DNA of 64,000 nt from Carposina sasakii (GCA_014607495.2 CP053165.1:1978906-2042905), one strand, 5' to 3'. Positions 11,216 to 21,725 are shown, counted from the stretch's first letter. Notes: a model not told the origin generated them from the letters alone. Made by a program: numbers and translations.

Positions 11216-11347
11216 AAGTAACCATCAGTTATGGCTTTTATTTGCTCTCAAAATGCCCCCTATTGTTTTTACTGCATGCCATTGTTTCTCTGGTGTACCG
11301 ACAAACCTGAATTGAATTACTGATTTATAATACAAGGTGTAAGAAAA

Positions 11348-11376
11348 TAATATATAATATATATATATATATATTA
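11348..11376. repeat. (AT)n microsatellite
   Basis: A run of alternating A and T directly abutting the left arm of the palindrome at 11377. Confidence 0.85.
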
Positions 11377-11457
11377 TCTTTTTAAGCTATTAAAGGAACA
11401 ATAATATTTTTGTGCTGAGCACAAAAATATTATTGTTCGATTAATAGCTTAAAAAGA
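11377..11457. repeat. 81-bp palindrome with almost no spacer
   Basis: The left arm (11377-11416) contains AACAATAATATTTTTGTGCT and the right arm (11418-11457) AGCACAAAAATATTATTGTT. The arms meet at a single central base and match except for AAGG versus TCGA near the middle of each arm. A cruciform is possible. It could be a decayed foldback MITE; no target duplication was found. Confidence 0.8.
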
Positions 11458-12029
11458 AATATTTAAACAATAAAAAAGGTTGTGCTCAAATAAGTTCAAA
11501 TAACTAATGAACTCTAATGGAGAGTCACAAGCGATCTAAAAAACCAGTAATGTAAATAAATAAGCCTATTAAACTAGTGACAGGATAGCTCAATACAGTT
11601 GGCGCGGAAAACAAACATTGCGCATTGTCAAATTATAAATGCATTTCCTAAGAAAAAACATTGTCGTATACACACTAGTAGATAGTTGTTCAGCAATTTA
11701 GTATTTGCCTTTACATACAAACAGGTAAAGATTTTTATATGAGAGTTCTGAAAAGTTCAGAATTTCAACGGAAACTATTTTTAACAAGCTTTTATTTTTA
11801 TTTCAACGCCAAAGAATCTCCGACAGATAGTTTCGTAGACATGCTACGAAAGTTGTAGTAAACTCGTAGTCGCGCCCGTAGCAGTCTACATTTTATAAAG
11901 TTTACATTTGATTTGTTTAGATTTTTATTTCATTTTAATAAACTTGTTATTCCCAGTTAAATATTTACTAATTCTAACGGATTATATTATGGACTTTTTA
12001 AGTATCTTAAAATTTTATCTAAATTAAGA
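11458..12029. other. No gene seen
   Basis: No supported features. Confidence 0.4.
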
Positions 12030-12072
12030 TATTAGACGTTAGAGGTCGTGAGTTCAAGTCTCACTCGGGTAA
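12030..12072 (+). mobile_element. tRNA-like B-box fragment
   Basis: GAGGTCGTGAGTTCAAGTCTCACTCGGG-type sequence matches the B-box half of the element at 57539. The A-box half is missing. Confidence 0.4.
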
Positions 12073-12228
12073 AAAAACTATAATTTCTTAATATTATTTA
12101 CATATTTAGTTCATAGTTAATTATATATTTTATAAACATGCATAGACAAAGTACAGAAAAAAAAACAAATTGTTGAAATTTTCTAGAAAAAAAAGTAACA
12201 TTCGCATTTTATAATACTAGTACATTCA

Positions 12229-12292
12229 TAGGTATATATAATCACGCCTATATCTCTTACGGGGTAGGCAGAGCACCAAGGGCCGATAGAAC
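12229..12292 (-). mobile_element. Retroposon family A, tail fragment
   Basis: TCTTACGGGGTAGGCAGAGC and CAAGGGCCGATAGAACCATA match the family A 3' end; the rest is missing. Confidence 0.6.
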
Positions 12293-12340
12293 CATACTAT
12301 ACCTATATCATAACACATAATACTAGTAAATATGACTTAT

Positions 12341-12523
12341 CATCATCATCATCATCATCAGTCCACTGCTGGACGTAGGCCTCCCCCGGGGCACGCCACA
12401 AGACTTCCATGGGGGGTACTTGCCCATAGTCACAAAGCTGGGCAGGCGGGTTGGTGACCGCAGTTTGTATTTTGGACTATGTTGTCAATACGGGAGGCGC
12501 TGCAGCCCACCTCCCGTAATCAT
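12341..12523 (-). mobile_element. SINE family B (RTE-type tail)
   Basis: An (ATC)n run on the left is the reversed ATGATG tail. It is followed by GTCCACTGCTGGACGTAGGC and CACGCCACAAGACTTCCATG, then GGCAGGCGGGTTGGTGACCG and GGGAGGCGCTGCAGCCCACC. The same order is seen at 51846 and 63525. Compared with 63525 the 5' part is missing. Confidence 0.75.
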
Positions 12524-12632
12524 ATGTAAATATAAATGAATCTTGGAATCTTAATAAATAAATAAATAATTTGTAAATTGCGTTTGTTATTTCTAGGACA
12601 AAATTTGTATAAAAAGTTTTATAAAAAAAATC

Positions 12633-12816
12633 TGCATGACCTGCGAAACACGATATGATAAAACGATTTATCGACATTTAGCCTGAGGGACAAGAGGGTC
12701 TTGGTGTTTTGTAAAATGTCACGAACTAAATATAGCCGCCATGTTGAATTTTGTATAGAGACGATACGATATCGTACGATACGATATCCACGATGCGTGG
12801 TCGTGCTAGGGGGGCA
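12633..12816 (+). repeat. Family C repeat, copy 1
   Basis: Landmarks are CGAAACACGATATGATAAAA, GCCGCCATGTTGAATTTTGT and GACGATACGATATCGTACGA, ending at CTAGGGGGGC. The reverse-complement copy is at 18969-19121. Between the first two landmarks this copy carries an extra GAGGGACAAGAGGGTCTTGG segment, which is also found in family A retroposons. Confidence 0.65.
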
Positions 12817-13112
12817 TATTTTAGAAAACCTAACGCGGTGCGACGTTAGCCGGGTCGGCTAGTTCATAATATAAGGTCATTCGTTGGAATTACTAACATA
12901 TATTGTTCCCTCTAAAATTAATTACCTACCTGTACTAATATTTATTATATAATTACCAATTTACTAAATTTCCAATTATATCTATAGCTAAATTACAAAA
13001 TCATTAAATTAATTAATATAGTTTAATCCATACTGTAATAATTGGATCTATTTAATTCTATTTAAAATTGCAACCGTTCAATTAATAGGGTATCTATATA
13101 AATATATACATA

Positions 13113-13740
13113 CAGGGTGTTTTAAAAAGGGTACTATATTCAGCAAAATGCTATGAAAATAACCCACGGTATAGTTCCTATCTCCAAAATTTGAGAATTA
13201 CACTTTTACTTTTCAAGTTTGTATGAACATTCCTGAGTTGTAAATATAATTGAGACTTTAAATTATACCTTTTTTTATAGCTTTTTTTTATTTAAATTAT
13301 ATCAACGTTTCCGAATACTACGAATTCTCCTCATCATCACTAACATTTTTCTCCATGGAAGCAGATCTCCACCCGTAGAATGAATTTGGTGAGAGCGAGA
13401 TGTCTCACTTTTAAACGTCAAATTCACAGAGCTATTAATAACTAAATAAACTAAGTGTATGTACTTCGCATGTAAAAATAGACTTAAGAATTAGAATAGA
13501 TACGTTCTCGAGCCAGGACTGAGTGAATTAGGGCTGATAGAAGTAGTTTGCAATCCCTTTTTACACATCAAGTAGAAAAACTTGCCTTGTCTGTTATTAT
13601 ATAGCTCTGTGGACTTGACGTTTAAAAGTGAGACATCTCGCTCTCACCAAATTAATCATACGGGAGCTAGAAAGTGTCTGGTTCTTAAGATATTAAGGCC
13701 TAAAGTTAAGTTATTATATTGCGTTTGTTTGCAAAAATAA
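13113..13740 (+). mobile_element. MITE family M variant, split by a foldback insertion
   Basis: Starts CAGGGTG at 13113. Left part includes TCCTCATCATCACTAACATT and TTTTTCTCCATGGAAGC. After the foldback element (13372-13664) it resumes with GAAAGTGTCTGGTTCTTAAG and GGCCTAAAGTTAAGTTA, which correspond to the continuous order in the copy at 58985. No right terminus is visible. Confidence 0.55.
13372..13664. mobile_element. Foldback MITE nested in a family M element
   Basis: The left arm has TTTGGTGAGAGCGAGATGTC, then TCACTTTTAAACGTCAA. The right arm has its reverse complement, GACATCTCGCTCTCACCAAA preceded by TTGACGTTTAAAAGTGA. The arms run about 60 bp with few mismatches around a 160-bp non-coding centre. 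Flanking family M sequence is collinear across the insertion. Confidence 0.75.
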
Positions 13741-13764
13741 AAACCCCGACAGAAAAAAACAAAA

Positions 13765-13872
13765 TCGGTCACCAACCCGCCTGCCCAGCGTGGTGACTAT
13801 GGGCAAATAAAGGCAGTCTACGTGCAGGCCTACGTCCAGCAGTGGACTGTAATAGGCTGATGATGATGATAT
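13765..13872 (+). mobile_element. SINE family B 3' part
   Basis: CGGTCACCAACCCGCCTGCC, then GCGTGGTGACTATGGGCAAA, ending with AGCAGTGGACTGTAATAGGC and TGATGATGATGAT. An internal deletion removes the ACAAGACTGCCATGG region present in other copies. Confidence 0.7.
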
Positions 13873-14260
13873 ATGTAAGCTATATTATTGTGAAGTTTCA
13901 TCGAAATCCATTCAGTAGTTTTTGCGTGAAAGAGCAACAAACATACATGCTCACAAACTTTCGCGTTTATACATACATATACATATAATCACGTCTTTAT
14001 CCCTTACGGGGTAGGCAGAGCACCAAGGGCCGATAGAACCATATGGTGCCACTTCTGACCAATTTTGAGGGTAAAGTTGAAATGTACAAGTTCGGTTAGT
14101 AGTGACAGGTGGTCAGCCCATCGCCTACAAAACACCAAGACTTCTTGTCCCTCTACTGACTTGTACAGTATGCCCGGGAAGAGAAGCAGCTGTAGTATTT
14201 TTTTTTTAACTCGCAGAGCAGCATAGAAGAACTTTCGCGTTTATACTTTTATTAATAGGA
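13873..14260 (-). mobile_element. Helitron 5' portion split by a family A insertion
   Basis: On the minus strand it starts TCCTATTAATAAAAGTATAA at 14260, preceded by A, and has the CGCGAAAGTT motif usual in this Helitron group. The remainder continues at 13873-13972 (GAAAGAGCAACAAACATACA on the plus strand). A family A copy sits between the two parts, flanked by a 17-bp direct repeat. Confidence 0.65.
13973..14229 (-). mobile_element. Retroposon family A, apparently full length, with 17-bp target duplication
   Basis: AACTTTCGCGTTTATAC occurs at 13956-13972 and again at 14230-14246, immediately outside the element. On the minus strand it starts near CTTCTATGCTGCTCTGCGAG, then has a poly-A stretch, ACAGCTGCTTCTCTTCCCGG and the usual core, and ends in an ATGT tail. 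The 5' start agrees with that of the copy at 60958. The target is a Helitron. Confidence 0.8.
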
Positions 14261-14399
14261 TTTATTCTGACTAAACGACTGTCGCTACCAGTTGGCGAAA
14301 AATGATAAATCGTTTTACATACTGCATAGTTTTTGTAGAAATTTATAAATTCCCGTGTTTCACAATGATGCCACTGATGTTGGTAAAACATATTGGTAA

Positions 14400-14470
14400 A
14401 TTCCTTAGTCGACTCTTACAGAAGGAGATGCAGATGATGTATCCTAGTAAAGCCCATTACAGGACCTGCA
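14400..14470 (+). repeat. Family D repeat module
   Basis: TTAGTCGACTCTTACAGAAG followed by GAGATGCAGATGATGTATCC and TAGTAAAGCCCA. The same module occurs at 31690 and 43590. Confidence 0.55.
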
Positions 14471-15301
14471 CTAAACGTAATCACGAAACCCCTAATAACT
14501 AATATGGTAATAAGAAGATGTATGTGTGTTTGGGTAGGTCCAGAAAAGGCGTAAAAATATAATTAGACACAGCAGGTGGCGCTGCAATCAGGTTCCAGTA
14601 AATGAAGGTGATGAGAGCCAGTAGTTGAAAATAATAACCTAATAAGGCAAGTGCAAGCGCATTCAAATCAACTCAACAATTCAAACAATGCAGGTAATGT
14701 ATGGAAACGACGTTTAAAATTCATGTGCTATTTTATAGTATAACCAAGAAGGGAGGACAAAAAGGAGATGCTATGTTAATACCTACGAAGCGCAGTCTGG
14801 ACCAATCACAGGCTTAAAATTTTCTACCTACCTACCATACCTACTCTGCTCTTTTGCTCATTATCTAAGTAGCATTATTTCCTAGGAACAAACGTTGTGA
14901 GCCCACCTCCTTTTTTACCTTCCTTTATGAGTAAAACCTACATGCTCATTTATACTAATAAAAAGTTTTATAATAAAACAACCAGCAGTTTCCAGAATAG
15001 GTGCACATTTTCGGAACGTAGTTGAAAATAGTGGCCCAATTTAAAGTTGGAACGGCGCGGATAAATTTGCGTAATAAAATAACAATAGTCCACATTTTAC
15101 TGTTACGGACAGTGGGATTGCTGCTTAACTTCGAATTAAAGGTATTTAGGACTAATAAAAGACGCAATGTATAGCAAACGATGGAGAATACTAACTCAGC
15201 AAGAAATAAGATTCAATTAGGTTTAAAGAAACTTTAGTTATACACTGCTTTGGATTTACAAATCTTTTATTAATTTTTAATCCTAGAATTACTGCCCCCG
15301 T
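14471..15301. other. No gene seen
   Basis: No supported gene or repeat. CAGCAGGTGGCGCTGCA at about 14569 is a local palindrome-like phrase. Confidence 0.4.
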
Positions 15302-15562
15302 AGTAACCGTCTGTCTTGGTACGGGCATGTAAAGCTTTACAAGGCTTTACATCCTGTGATAAAAGGCATATTTTGCAGAGAGCGTTGTGCATGAGTGTGG
15401 ATGGATATAAAGGAAGAGGTAGACCAAAGAAGTGTTGGATGGACTGTGTGAGGGAGGATATGCGTGTACTGGGACAATGAAATGACGGATAATAGGGATG
15501 AATGGAAGAAAAGAATATATTGCGCCGACCCCAAATAAATATGAACAGGGCAAGAAGATGAT
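15302..15562 (+). pseudogene. RTE-2 reverse transcriptase C-terminal fragment
   Basis: The plus strand gives a NRLSWYGHVK-like start, then (after a stop) GYKGRGRPKKCWMDCVREDM-type residues and an RRPQINMNRARR ending. It is collinear with the longer copy at 33365-33862. Frame breaks occur after GHVK and at the codon after RVLGQ. The GRGRPKK-W signature is typical of RTE-like LINE C-termini. Confidence 0.75.
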
Positions 15563-16184
15563 GAACTACTGCCCCCAAAAATTGTATAAGATAACCTATA
15601 ATATCTGTGGAAGTCAGTTAAACTTCGACATTGAAGAAAAAATTAAGACCGTTATTCTTAGTAGATTTAGTCAATCTTGAGTGCACTTAGATGAGAGAGT
15701 GTGTCAACGATTAATGATGTAGATGTAAATTTCACTTATACCTAAAGAAAAAAAAAACAAAAACATTCACAAATAAAATAGATTCATAGGTTAAATGGTC
15801 CATTTCCTATCTACCATAACTCTAAAACCTAAACCTAGCCCATATAGGAAGAAATATACCAGTGCTATCTCGGTTATCTTCTGAGTGGGGATTCAGGGAA
15901 TTGGGTACTTGTCCCACAGGCCACGATGAGAGAGAACTACTAGCTATAAAGTGGAAACGAGTTGGCGACCAACGAGTATCAAGTGTATAGTTCTGGCACT
16001 GGAGTTACTCCACTTTGTATGCAATGAGCGGCTCAGGTGTATGTCTATAGAAAAAAAGGTGGCTGATAGATCTCTAGAGACCTGATATTTCAGTAAAGAA
16101 ATATGCGAAATTCATTTAATACTGAGAGATATCACACAGATAATAGCTATTTGCTCGTAACTGCTTTTTTGCGATTGCTGTATT
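15563..16184. other. No gene seen
   Basis: No recognisable repeat or gene. Composition is close to the window average. Confidence 0.4.
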
Positions 16185-16339
16185 TAGCCCAACGGTCCAG
16201 TAAGTTAAAATGGCAATGGGCAGGGCACATAGCTCGAAGAACTGATGGCCGATGGAGCCGGACAGTTCAAGAGTGGATACCACGTATCGGCAAACGCAGT
16301 GTAGAAAGGCCACCCACGAGATGGACGGACGACGAATAA
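16185..16339 (+). pseudogene. RTE-1 reverse transcriptase C-terminal fragment
   Basis: An open frame reads QRSSKLKWQWAGHIARRTDG, then WSRTVQEWIPRIGKRSVERP and PTRWTDDE before a stop. It is collinear with 53551-53951. The region beyond RW-DD (AGVGWMQ and the LGEAYVQQ end) has been lost, so both ends are truncated. Confidence 0.75.
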
Positions 16340-16518
16340 AGCTGAGCTTCTGTTATTATTGAAAGATCTTGTTACTTAGTAGGTAACAAAATAGTAACGC
16401 AATTCTTCTTTTCGGTTTTGCGACCTTAAGCAATAAAACCATAATAGTCTCACTATAACTATAAATAGAATTAAACACATATAAGTACACGGCTGTGTTC
16501 CCGAAGTGGGGTAGCTAG

Positions 16519-16717
16519 GTCTACAGCAGTGGTTCCCAAAGTGGTCAAGGTGGACCCCCAGGGGTCCACAGGAGACTCGATGGAGGTCTACGTTGGCGTG
16601 AAAAAATGAGGGTTCACATTTAATTTGTATGTAGGGGGTCCAGGGGGTCCACCAGAACCAGATAACTTTTGAAAAGGGTCTATGAGGAATAATAGTTCGG
16701 GAATCCCTGGTCTACTG
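16519..16717. mobile_element. hAT-type MITE with 8-bp target duplication
   Basis: Element 16527-16709. Termini CAGTGGTTCCCAAAGTG and, inverted, CAGGGATTCCCGAACTA form hAT-like inverted repeats. They are flanked by GTCTACAG (16519-16526) and GTCTACTG (16710-16717), an 8-bp duplication with one change, the size hAT transposases make. The 183-bp interior is non-coding and has GGGGGTCC repeats. Confidence 0.85.
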
Positions 16718-17572
16718 GAATCATAAGGAGATCTTACGACCACATTTAGAATTACATTAAATAAATAAATCACTCTTTGTTACCCGGCTGCGCCAGAAGG
16801 AGGGCATATATTTATTATTGATTGAAGTACATACCATAAATTTTTACCTAGAGCTTAAACGGCATGTCGCAAGAGTGACACTGGGTCGAAACTTTTTACG
16901 CAGTCTGTTTTTCTCCATTAAATAAATGACGTTAATTAAAATAAATAATTTACTCTTTATCTACAAAACGTTACACAAATATAAAAATAATAGTTGCGAA
17001 ACGGTCCTGCCACAAGCAAGTAAAGAGACCAATGAAATAGTCCACAGTTAGTCGCTTCCTCGTTAGCAATAGGACAGCTGCCTAAACCGAGAGTGCGGCG
17101 AATGTAGAACTCTCAGAGAGCTTAATCAGGCTTAGAAATGCTCGGGCGTGTTTTAAATTACTTGCGACACATTTTTAACTACCTTTTTACATCGTGCTTG
17201 ACCTAGATGTTACAAGATATATCAATTGTATGACCGTGAGCAGAATTGACGCAGTATTTTTTCATTATGTAAGCGAGACACCACGGGAGGATAGCAGTGC
17301 CGTCAATTTTGCGGTTTTTAATCCGGTGATCAGTGACGTTGCTGAACCGTTGTCTTTGTAAACAACGGTGAGAATGCTTTCTAGGAAACTAAGTCAAATG
17401 GATAACGTTACGGTGACGTCATTTCGATACAGTGTTACGGCAGCCGTGTGGTGCGACCGCTATCTTAGGTAACCACAACCTAAGACAATAAGTATAGTAT
17501 CAAACAAATACGTGTCGACTGTATCAAGCCTATCAATTGAGTTTGCAAGGTTGCATTTTACCATATTGTTTA
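16718..17572. other. No gene seen
   Basis: No repeat or gene recognised. A GTGACGTCATTTCG phrase at about 17412 resembles a CRE site but is isolated. Confidence 0.4.
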
Positions 17573-18573
17573 CTAGTGGCCCGCCCTCGCTTCGCTTCGG
17601 TACATATCAGTACATTAGCTACAACTTCATATGTAGGTACAGCGGTTTTCGTAAAAATTTGGAACGCCCGTTGGTTCCCTTCCCGTGGGAATTTCGGGAA
17701 ATCCGTTCTTAGAGCTTCCTCGTAGTCCCTAATCCGATTTTAGCTTCGTAAAATAGCGGTTTTCGTAAAAATTTGAAATTCCCGTAAGTCACCTTCCCGT
17801 GGGAATTTCGGGAAATCCGTTCTTAGTGCTCCCTCGCAGTCCCTAATGAACGTACAAGTCTGGTTTCAAATTCATATGTATCGCGGTTGTCGTAAAAAAA
17901 TGAATTCCCGTTTGTCCCCTTCCCGTGGGAATTTCGGGAAATGCGTTCCTAGTGCTTCCTCGGAGTCCCTAATGAACATATATGCCCAATTTCAGATTCA
18001 TATGTGTAGCCGTTTTCGTAGAAAAAAATAAATTCCCGTTGGTCCCCTTCCCGTGGGAATTTCGGGAAATCCGTTCTCAGTGCTTCCTCGGGGTCCCAAA
18101 TAAATATAAATGCCCAACTTTAGATTCATATGTGTAACCGTTTTCGTAAGTTGGTCCCCTTCCCGTGGGAATTTCGGGAAATCCGTTCTTAGTGCTTCCT
18201 CGCAGTCCCTAATGAACATATATGCCTAATTTTAGCTTCATATTTATAGCGGTTTTCGTAAAAATTATGAATTCCCGTTTGTCCCCTTCCCGTGGGAATT
18301 TCGGGAAATCCGTTTTTAGTCCTCCCTCGCTGTCCCCAATGAACATATATGCCCGATTTCAGCTTCATATGTATAGCGGTTTTCGTAAAAAATATAGAAT
18401 TCCCGTTGGTCGCCTTCCCGTGGGAATATCGGGAAATTCTTGTAGCCTATGTTCATCCAGGTCCAATAAGGATTCTAACGGTGAAAGAATTTTTTTAATC
18501 GGTCCAGAAGTTTTTGAGCCTATTCATTACAACCAAACAAACAAAGTTTTCCTCTTTATAATATTAGTGTAGA
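17573..18573 (-). mobile_element. Complete non-autonomous Helitron with internal tandem repeats
   Basis: Both Helitron termini are visible on the minus strand. The 5' end is TCTACACTAATATTATAAAG at 18573, preceded by A. The 3' end GGGCGGGCCACTAG finishes at 17573 and is followed by T. This is the A|TC...CTRR|T arrangement of Helitrons, which leave no target duplication. Length is 1001 bp. No Rep/helicase frame is present, so it depends on a partner for movement. Most of it is a seven-unit tandem array. Related shorter members are at 63121-63517 (two units) and 53957-54189 (two units, 3' end only). Confidence 0.9.
17640..18440 (-). repeat. Seven-unit internal tandem repeat of the Helitron
   Basis: The phrase TTCCCGTGGGAATTTCGGGA marks each unit. 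Its TCCC starts near 17681, 17795, 17921, 18049, 18151, 18288 and 18416, giving periods of 102-137 bp. Each unit also has a CGGTTTTCGTAAAAA segment and a CTCGCAGTCCCTAATGAACA-like segment. CCCGTGGGAATTTCGGG is itself imperfectly palindromic. Small frames across it are artefacts of the repeats. Confidence 0.9.
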
Positions 18574-18968
18574 TTACGACTTGCGTAAAGCGACCGATGA
18601 TAATTATGCGACGTATTATTACGTGTAAGGGTAGCAAAAGTGAATTTTAGTGCCTTTAACAGTGAATATAAATATTAGAATGTGTCCTTTACAGTACTCT
18701 GTTTCTTGTCACTAAGTATTCTTGACAATACGCACTAATGCGGCTTTCATGTACTCAGTAAAAGGTAATATTTAACAGACTCTGCCAAGTGGCTTCTTTG
18801 GGGCAATAAGAAATATTGCGCCATATTTTTTGCGTGAAAACACGTGTTTCTTGTATTTTGTTGGCGAATTGTATAATCTGGCAAGTACGTCTGGGCGTTT
18901 TGAAAAGTGGGAATATTGCTATGAGCTTCAAGCTTTTTTTCTTAGCTATTTATCATCAAAATATAATC
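18574..18968. other. No gene seen
   Basis: No supported feature. Confidence 0.4.
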
Positions 18969-19121
18969 AGCCCCCCTAGCATGACCACGCATCGTGGATA
19001 TCGTATCATACGATATCGTATCGTCTCTTTACAAAATTCAACATGGCGGTTTTATTTATCGTATTTTTACAGGCTAAATGTCGATAAATCGGTTTATCAT
19101 ATCGTGTTTCGCAGGTCATGC
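18969..19121 (-). repeat. Family C repeat, copy 2
   Basis: Reverse complement of 12633-12816: GCCCCCCTAGCATGACCACG, then CGATATCGTATCGTCTCTTT, AAATTCAACATGGCGG and ATCATATCGTGTTTCGCAGG. It lacks the family A-like insert seen in copy 1. Confidence 0.65.
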
Positions 19122-19628
19122 TACTTGGGCAAGTTACCATTTCAGTAGAAAATATGTAAAGTAACGAAGCGAAAAAGTAAGATGCTAGTTTACATTATAC
19201 CACTGTCGATTTCCTAAACTGTGATTGAATTATTCATACTCGTACCTTCCAATTTGACCTTTACAGATAGAATACACAAATATACAGGCGAGTTACAAAA
19301 ATACGTAATTCTGCGTCCGTAAACAAACTTAGTTTTAATCAAATGTACAAGCTAATAAAAATCCAAAAATTTCCTCCTACAATACTATTTTTTAATGTTT
19401 TACAGATTAAACAGCTTACTTAACTTTATGGCTAAAGATAAATCCAAGATTCTACTGTTATATTAAACCAGATATCACGATACATAATAAAGAGACCCTT
19501 CACAAAGACAATCATAAAGGAGATACGAAAGAAGTTGACTGTCTCTGACTAAAGTTAGCTTTACACTATGAGATGCAATGGTAATCTATTGTATGACGAT
19601 TAATATTTTTTCACATCTCAAGATGTAA
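19122..19628. other. No gene seen
   Basis: No supported feature. Confidence 0.4.
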
Positions 19629-19736
19629 TCATCATCACCATCATTATCAGCCTATAGCAGTCCACTGCTGGACATAGGCCTCCCCCAGGGCACGACAGAA
19701 GACTGCTATGGGGGGTATTTGCCCATAGTCAAGAAC
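19629..19736 (-). mobile_element. SINE family B, tail half
   Basis: ATCATCATCACCATCATTAT, then GCAGTCCACTGCTGGACATA and GGGGGGTATTTGCCCATAGT, as in the copies at 51846 and 63525. It stops before the GGCAGGCGGGTTGG segment. Confidence 0.7.
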
Positions 19737-20097
19737 AGTCCTCACCATCTCCTCGCCTCATTTTCGTTCTCCTGTACTTGCGACGTACAGTCGACACGAT
19801 ATCATACCGCGTCGAGTTTTATGAGTGTGATGTCAATAATATCTCATATGATTTCAGATTCTTACGTGTGAGATCTCATCCTTTGTTCTCATGTCTTAAG
19901 AAACGGAAGAGATTTAAAATTGTTTATAGTTAAATATTCTTTTATAGTATAATCTACCAAAATAAGAAAATAATCGTCAAAATTAAACAAAATTTACAAA
20001 TTAATTAACGTTATAAACGTAACAAACAAACAAAAAAACAGCCATTGAGATGAGGATGGTTAAAAATTAATTCATCAGAAGATGCTCACTTACATCT
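19737..20097. other. No gene seen
   Basis: No supported feature. Confidence 0.35.
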
Positions 20098-20185
20098 ATC
20101 CCATCTATGCTAAACATAGCTGTGGGATATCCTTTACAATCCTGCCATTCTGGCTACCGTATTTCGGGAACATAGCCATGTATAT
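20098..20185 (+). repeat. Family D repeat, CTAAGCTAA module
   Basis: TATGCTAAACATAGCTGTGG, CCTGCCATTCTGGCTACCGT and ATTTCGGGAACATAGCC correspond to the 3' module of family D seen at 38068, 45180 and 57967. Confidence 0.55.
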
Positions 20186-21725
20186 ATATTATTATTTAAA
20201 TGTAAATTAAAACATGTAAATGCATGAAAATGTTCGATCGAAATATGGAAAGTTGGAAAAATAAAATAAAGTCGCAAATCTGGATGCAAGCCAACACGAG
20301 CCTGAGTTAAAACTACCGTATATCACGAGGATAAGAAGGTATGAATGTGGAAAACAAGGATTTAAGATCGCTCTTCAACTTTGCCGATATAAATCATAAA
20401 ACTGGCCTTAAAACTTTGGCGACATAACTGCAGTTTACGAGGAGAGACTTCGACAGTTTTTCGAACGCTAATCAACTGTTCATCGTCAATTTGACTGTCA
20501 CTTTACGAGGGATACAGTTATCCTTTATAGTTCTTGCATTTATTAGTTTTCTTAGCTTATATTATACATTTATATAAATAAATAGTAATCATTTATGGAT
20601 TGAGCATTTAATCTACGTAAGTGTCCCCCCGTTACCCCACTTATTAATTCTTTCAGTCTTGGTGGTTAGTGTCACTAACCACATATTTCTGAATTTTTTA
20701 ATTAAAATCTATGCCATCTACTTATAATCGGAACTATCATGAAACTTCGATTCATGCTTGATAAGATACGACCGAATATACCGCCAAATGAAGGAATGAC
20801 AATTTAGTTGAATTGAATATTGCACTTAAGTAATTTTGTTTCACCGTCTCTTTATAATATGAATATAATACCTTTTAATTATTCTTTTCGGGCACTTGTA
20901 ACTATTGTATTATATTAAATTAAATTTTTTCTAGTAATAATAGCTTTTAAAAAACTACAATAAACGGAGTGATCAAAATTTATACATTTTTGTATCATTT
21001 TGTTCCGAAAAATTTACCTTATTTCTAAGCGAAGTTTTAAAGTTACTATTTTTCAAAGACTATTGCACGTACAATGTGTCATCAATAAAACTACTTCTTT
21101 TCACTTATTATAGATACCCCGATTTTCCCTATACCAACCAGAATTCCTAGTTTTACAATACCAGTGTACGCCACCGTAACAAGTGACGCACAGTTCAATT
21201 TATTCCTTCAATAGTTCGGCCAACAGTTTTTTACACCTGCCACGTTTGTGTACCGGCGTTTTTCGTCCATTTTGCAGCTATATTTTTTATTGAATTTATT
21301 TTTGTGCTAAGCGGATTTTTTTTTGTTGCAATCCGTCTTTTGGTTGGTCGATACTGGCTAATATAATATCTTTGAACAAATTATAGACCTGCGTTTTGGT
21401 AGCAGTGGGAAACAATAATAAAAAAATATAATGAATAAACCACAGTATCATAATTATAATGTCTTTCCTAAAATCCATCTCGATATAAACGCGAGAAAAT
21501 CTAGTGAATAGTAAAGCGAGGTTTAATACATATTTTACCATCAACTTAACTGTAATTTTATGGCACGAAAACTTGTAGTACCCTCGTGATTTCGGGGAGG
21601 ATGGTTATGTTATTTTATGTTGTATAACAATTTAGGTCCGTAATGCCGTAAAATACATGTTAATAAAATAGTTTGAACTCGAAAACTCGAGGTTCCAATA
21701 TATAATGGTATATATGGAAGGAAAA
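20186..21725. other. AT-rich stretch, no feature seen
   Basis: The longest unannotated stretch on the left side of the window. No coding similarity or repeat copy recognised. Confidence 0.4.

Noticed and set aside
17512..18572. Several plus- and minus-strand open frames with repeated SPSRGNFGK-like peptides
   Set aside because: They are translations of the Helitron tandem repeat, present on both strands, with no conserved start or domain.
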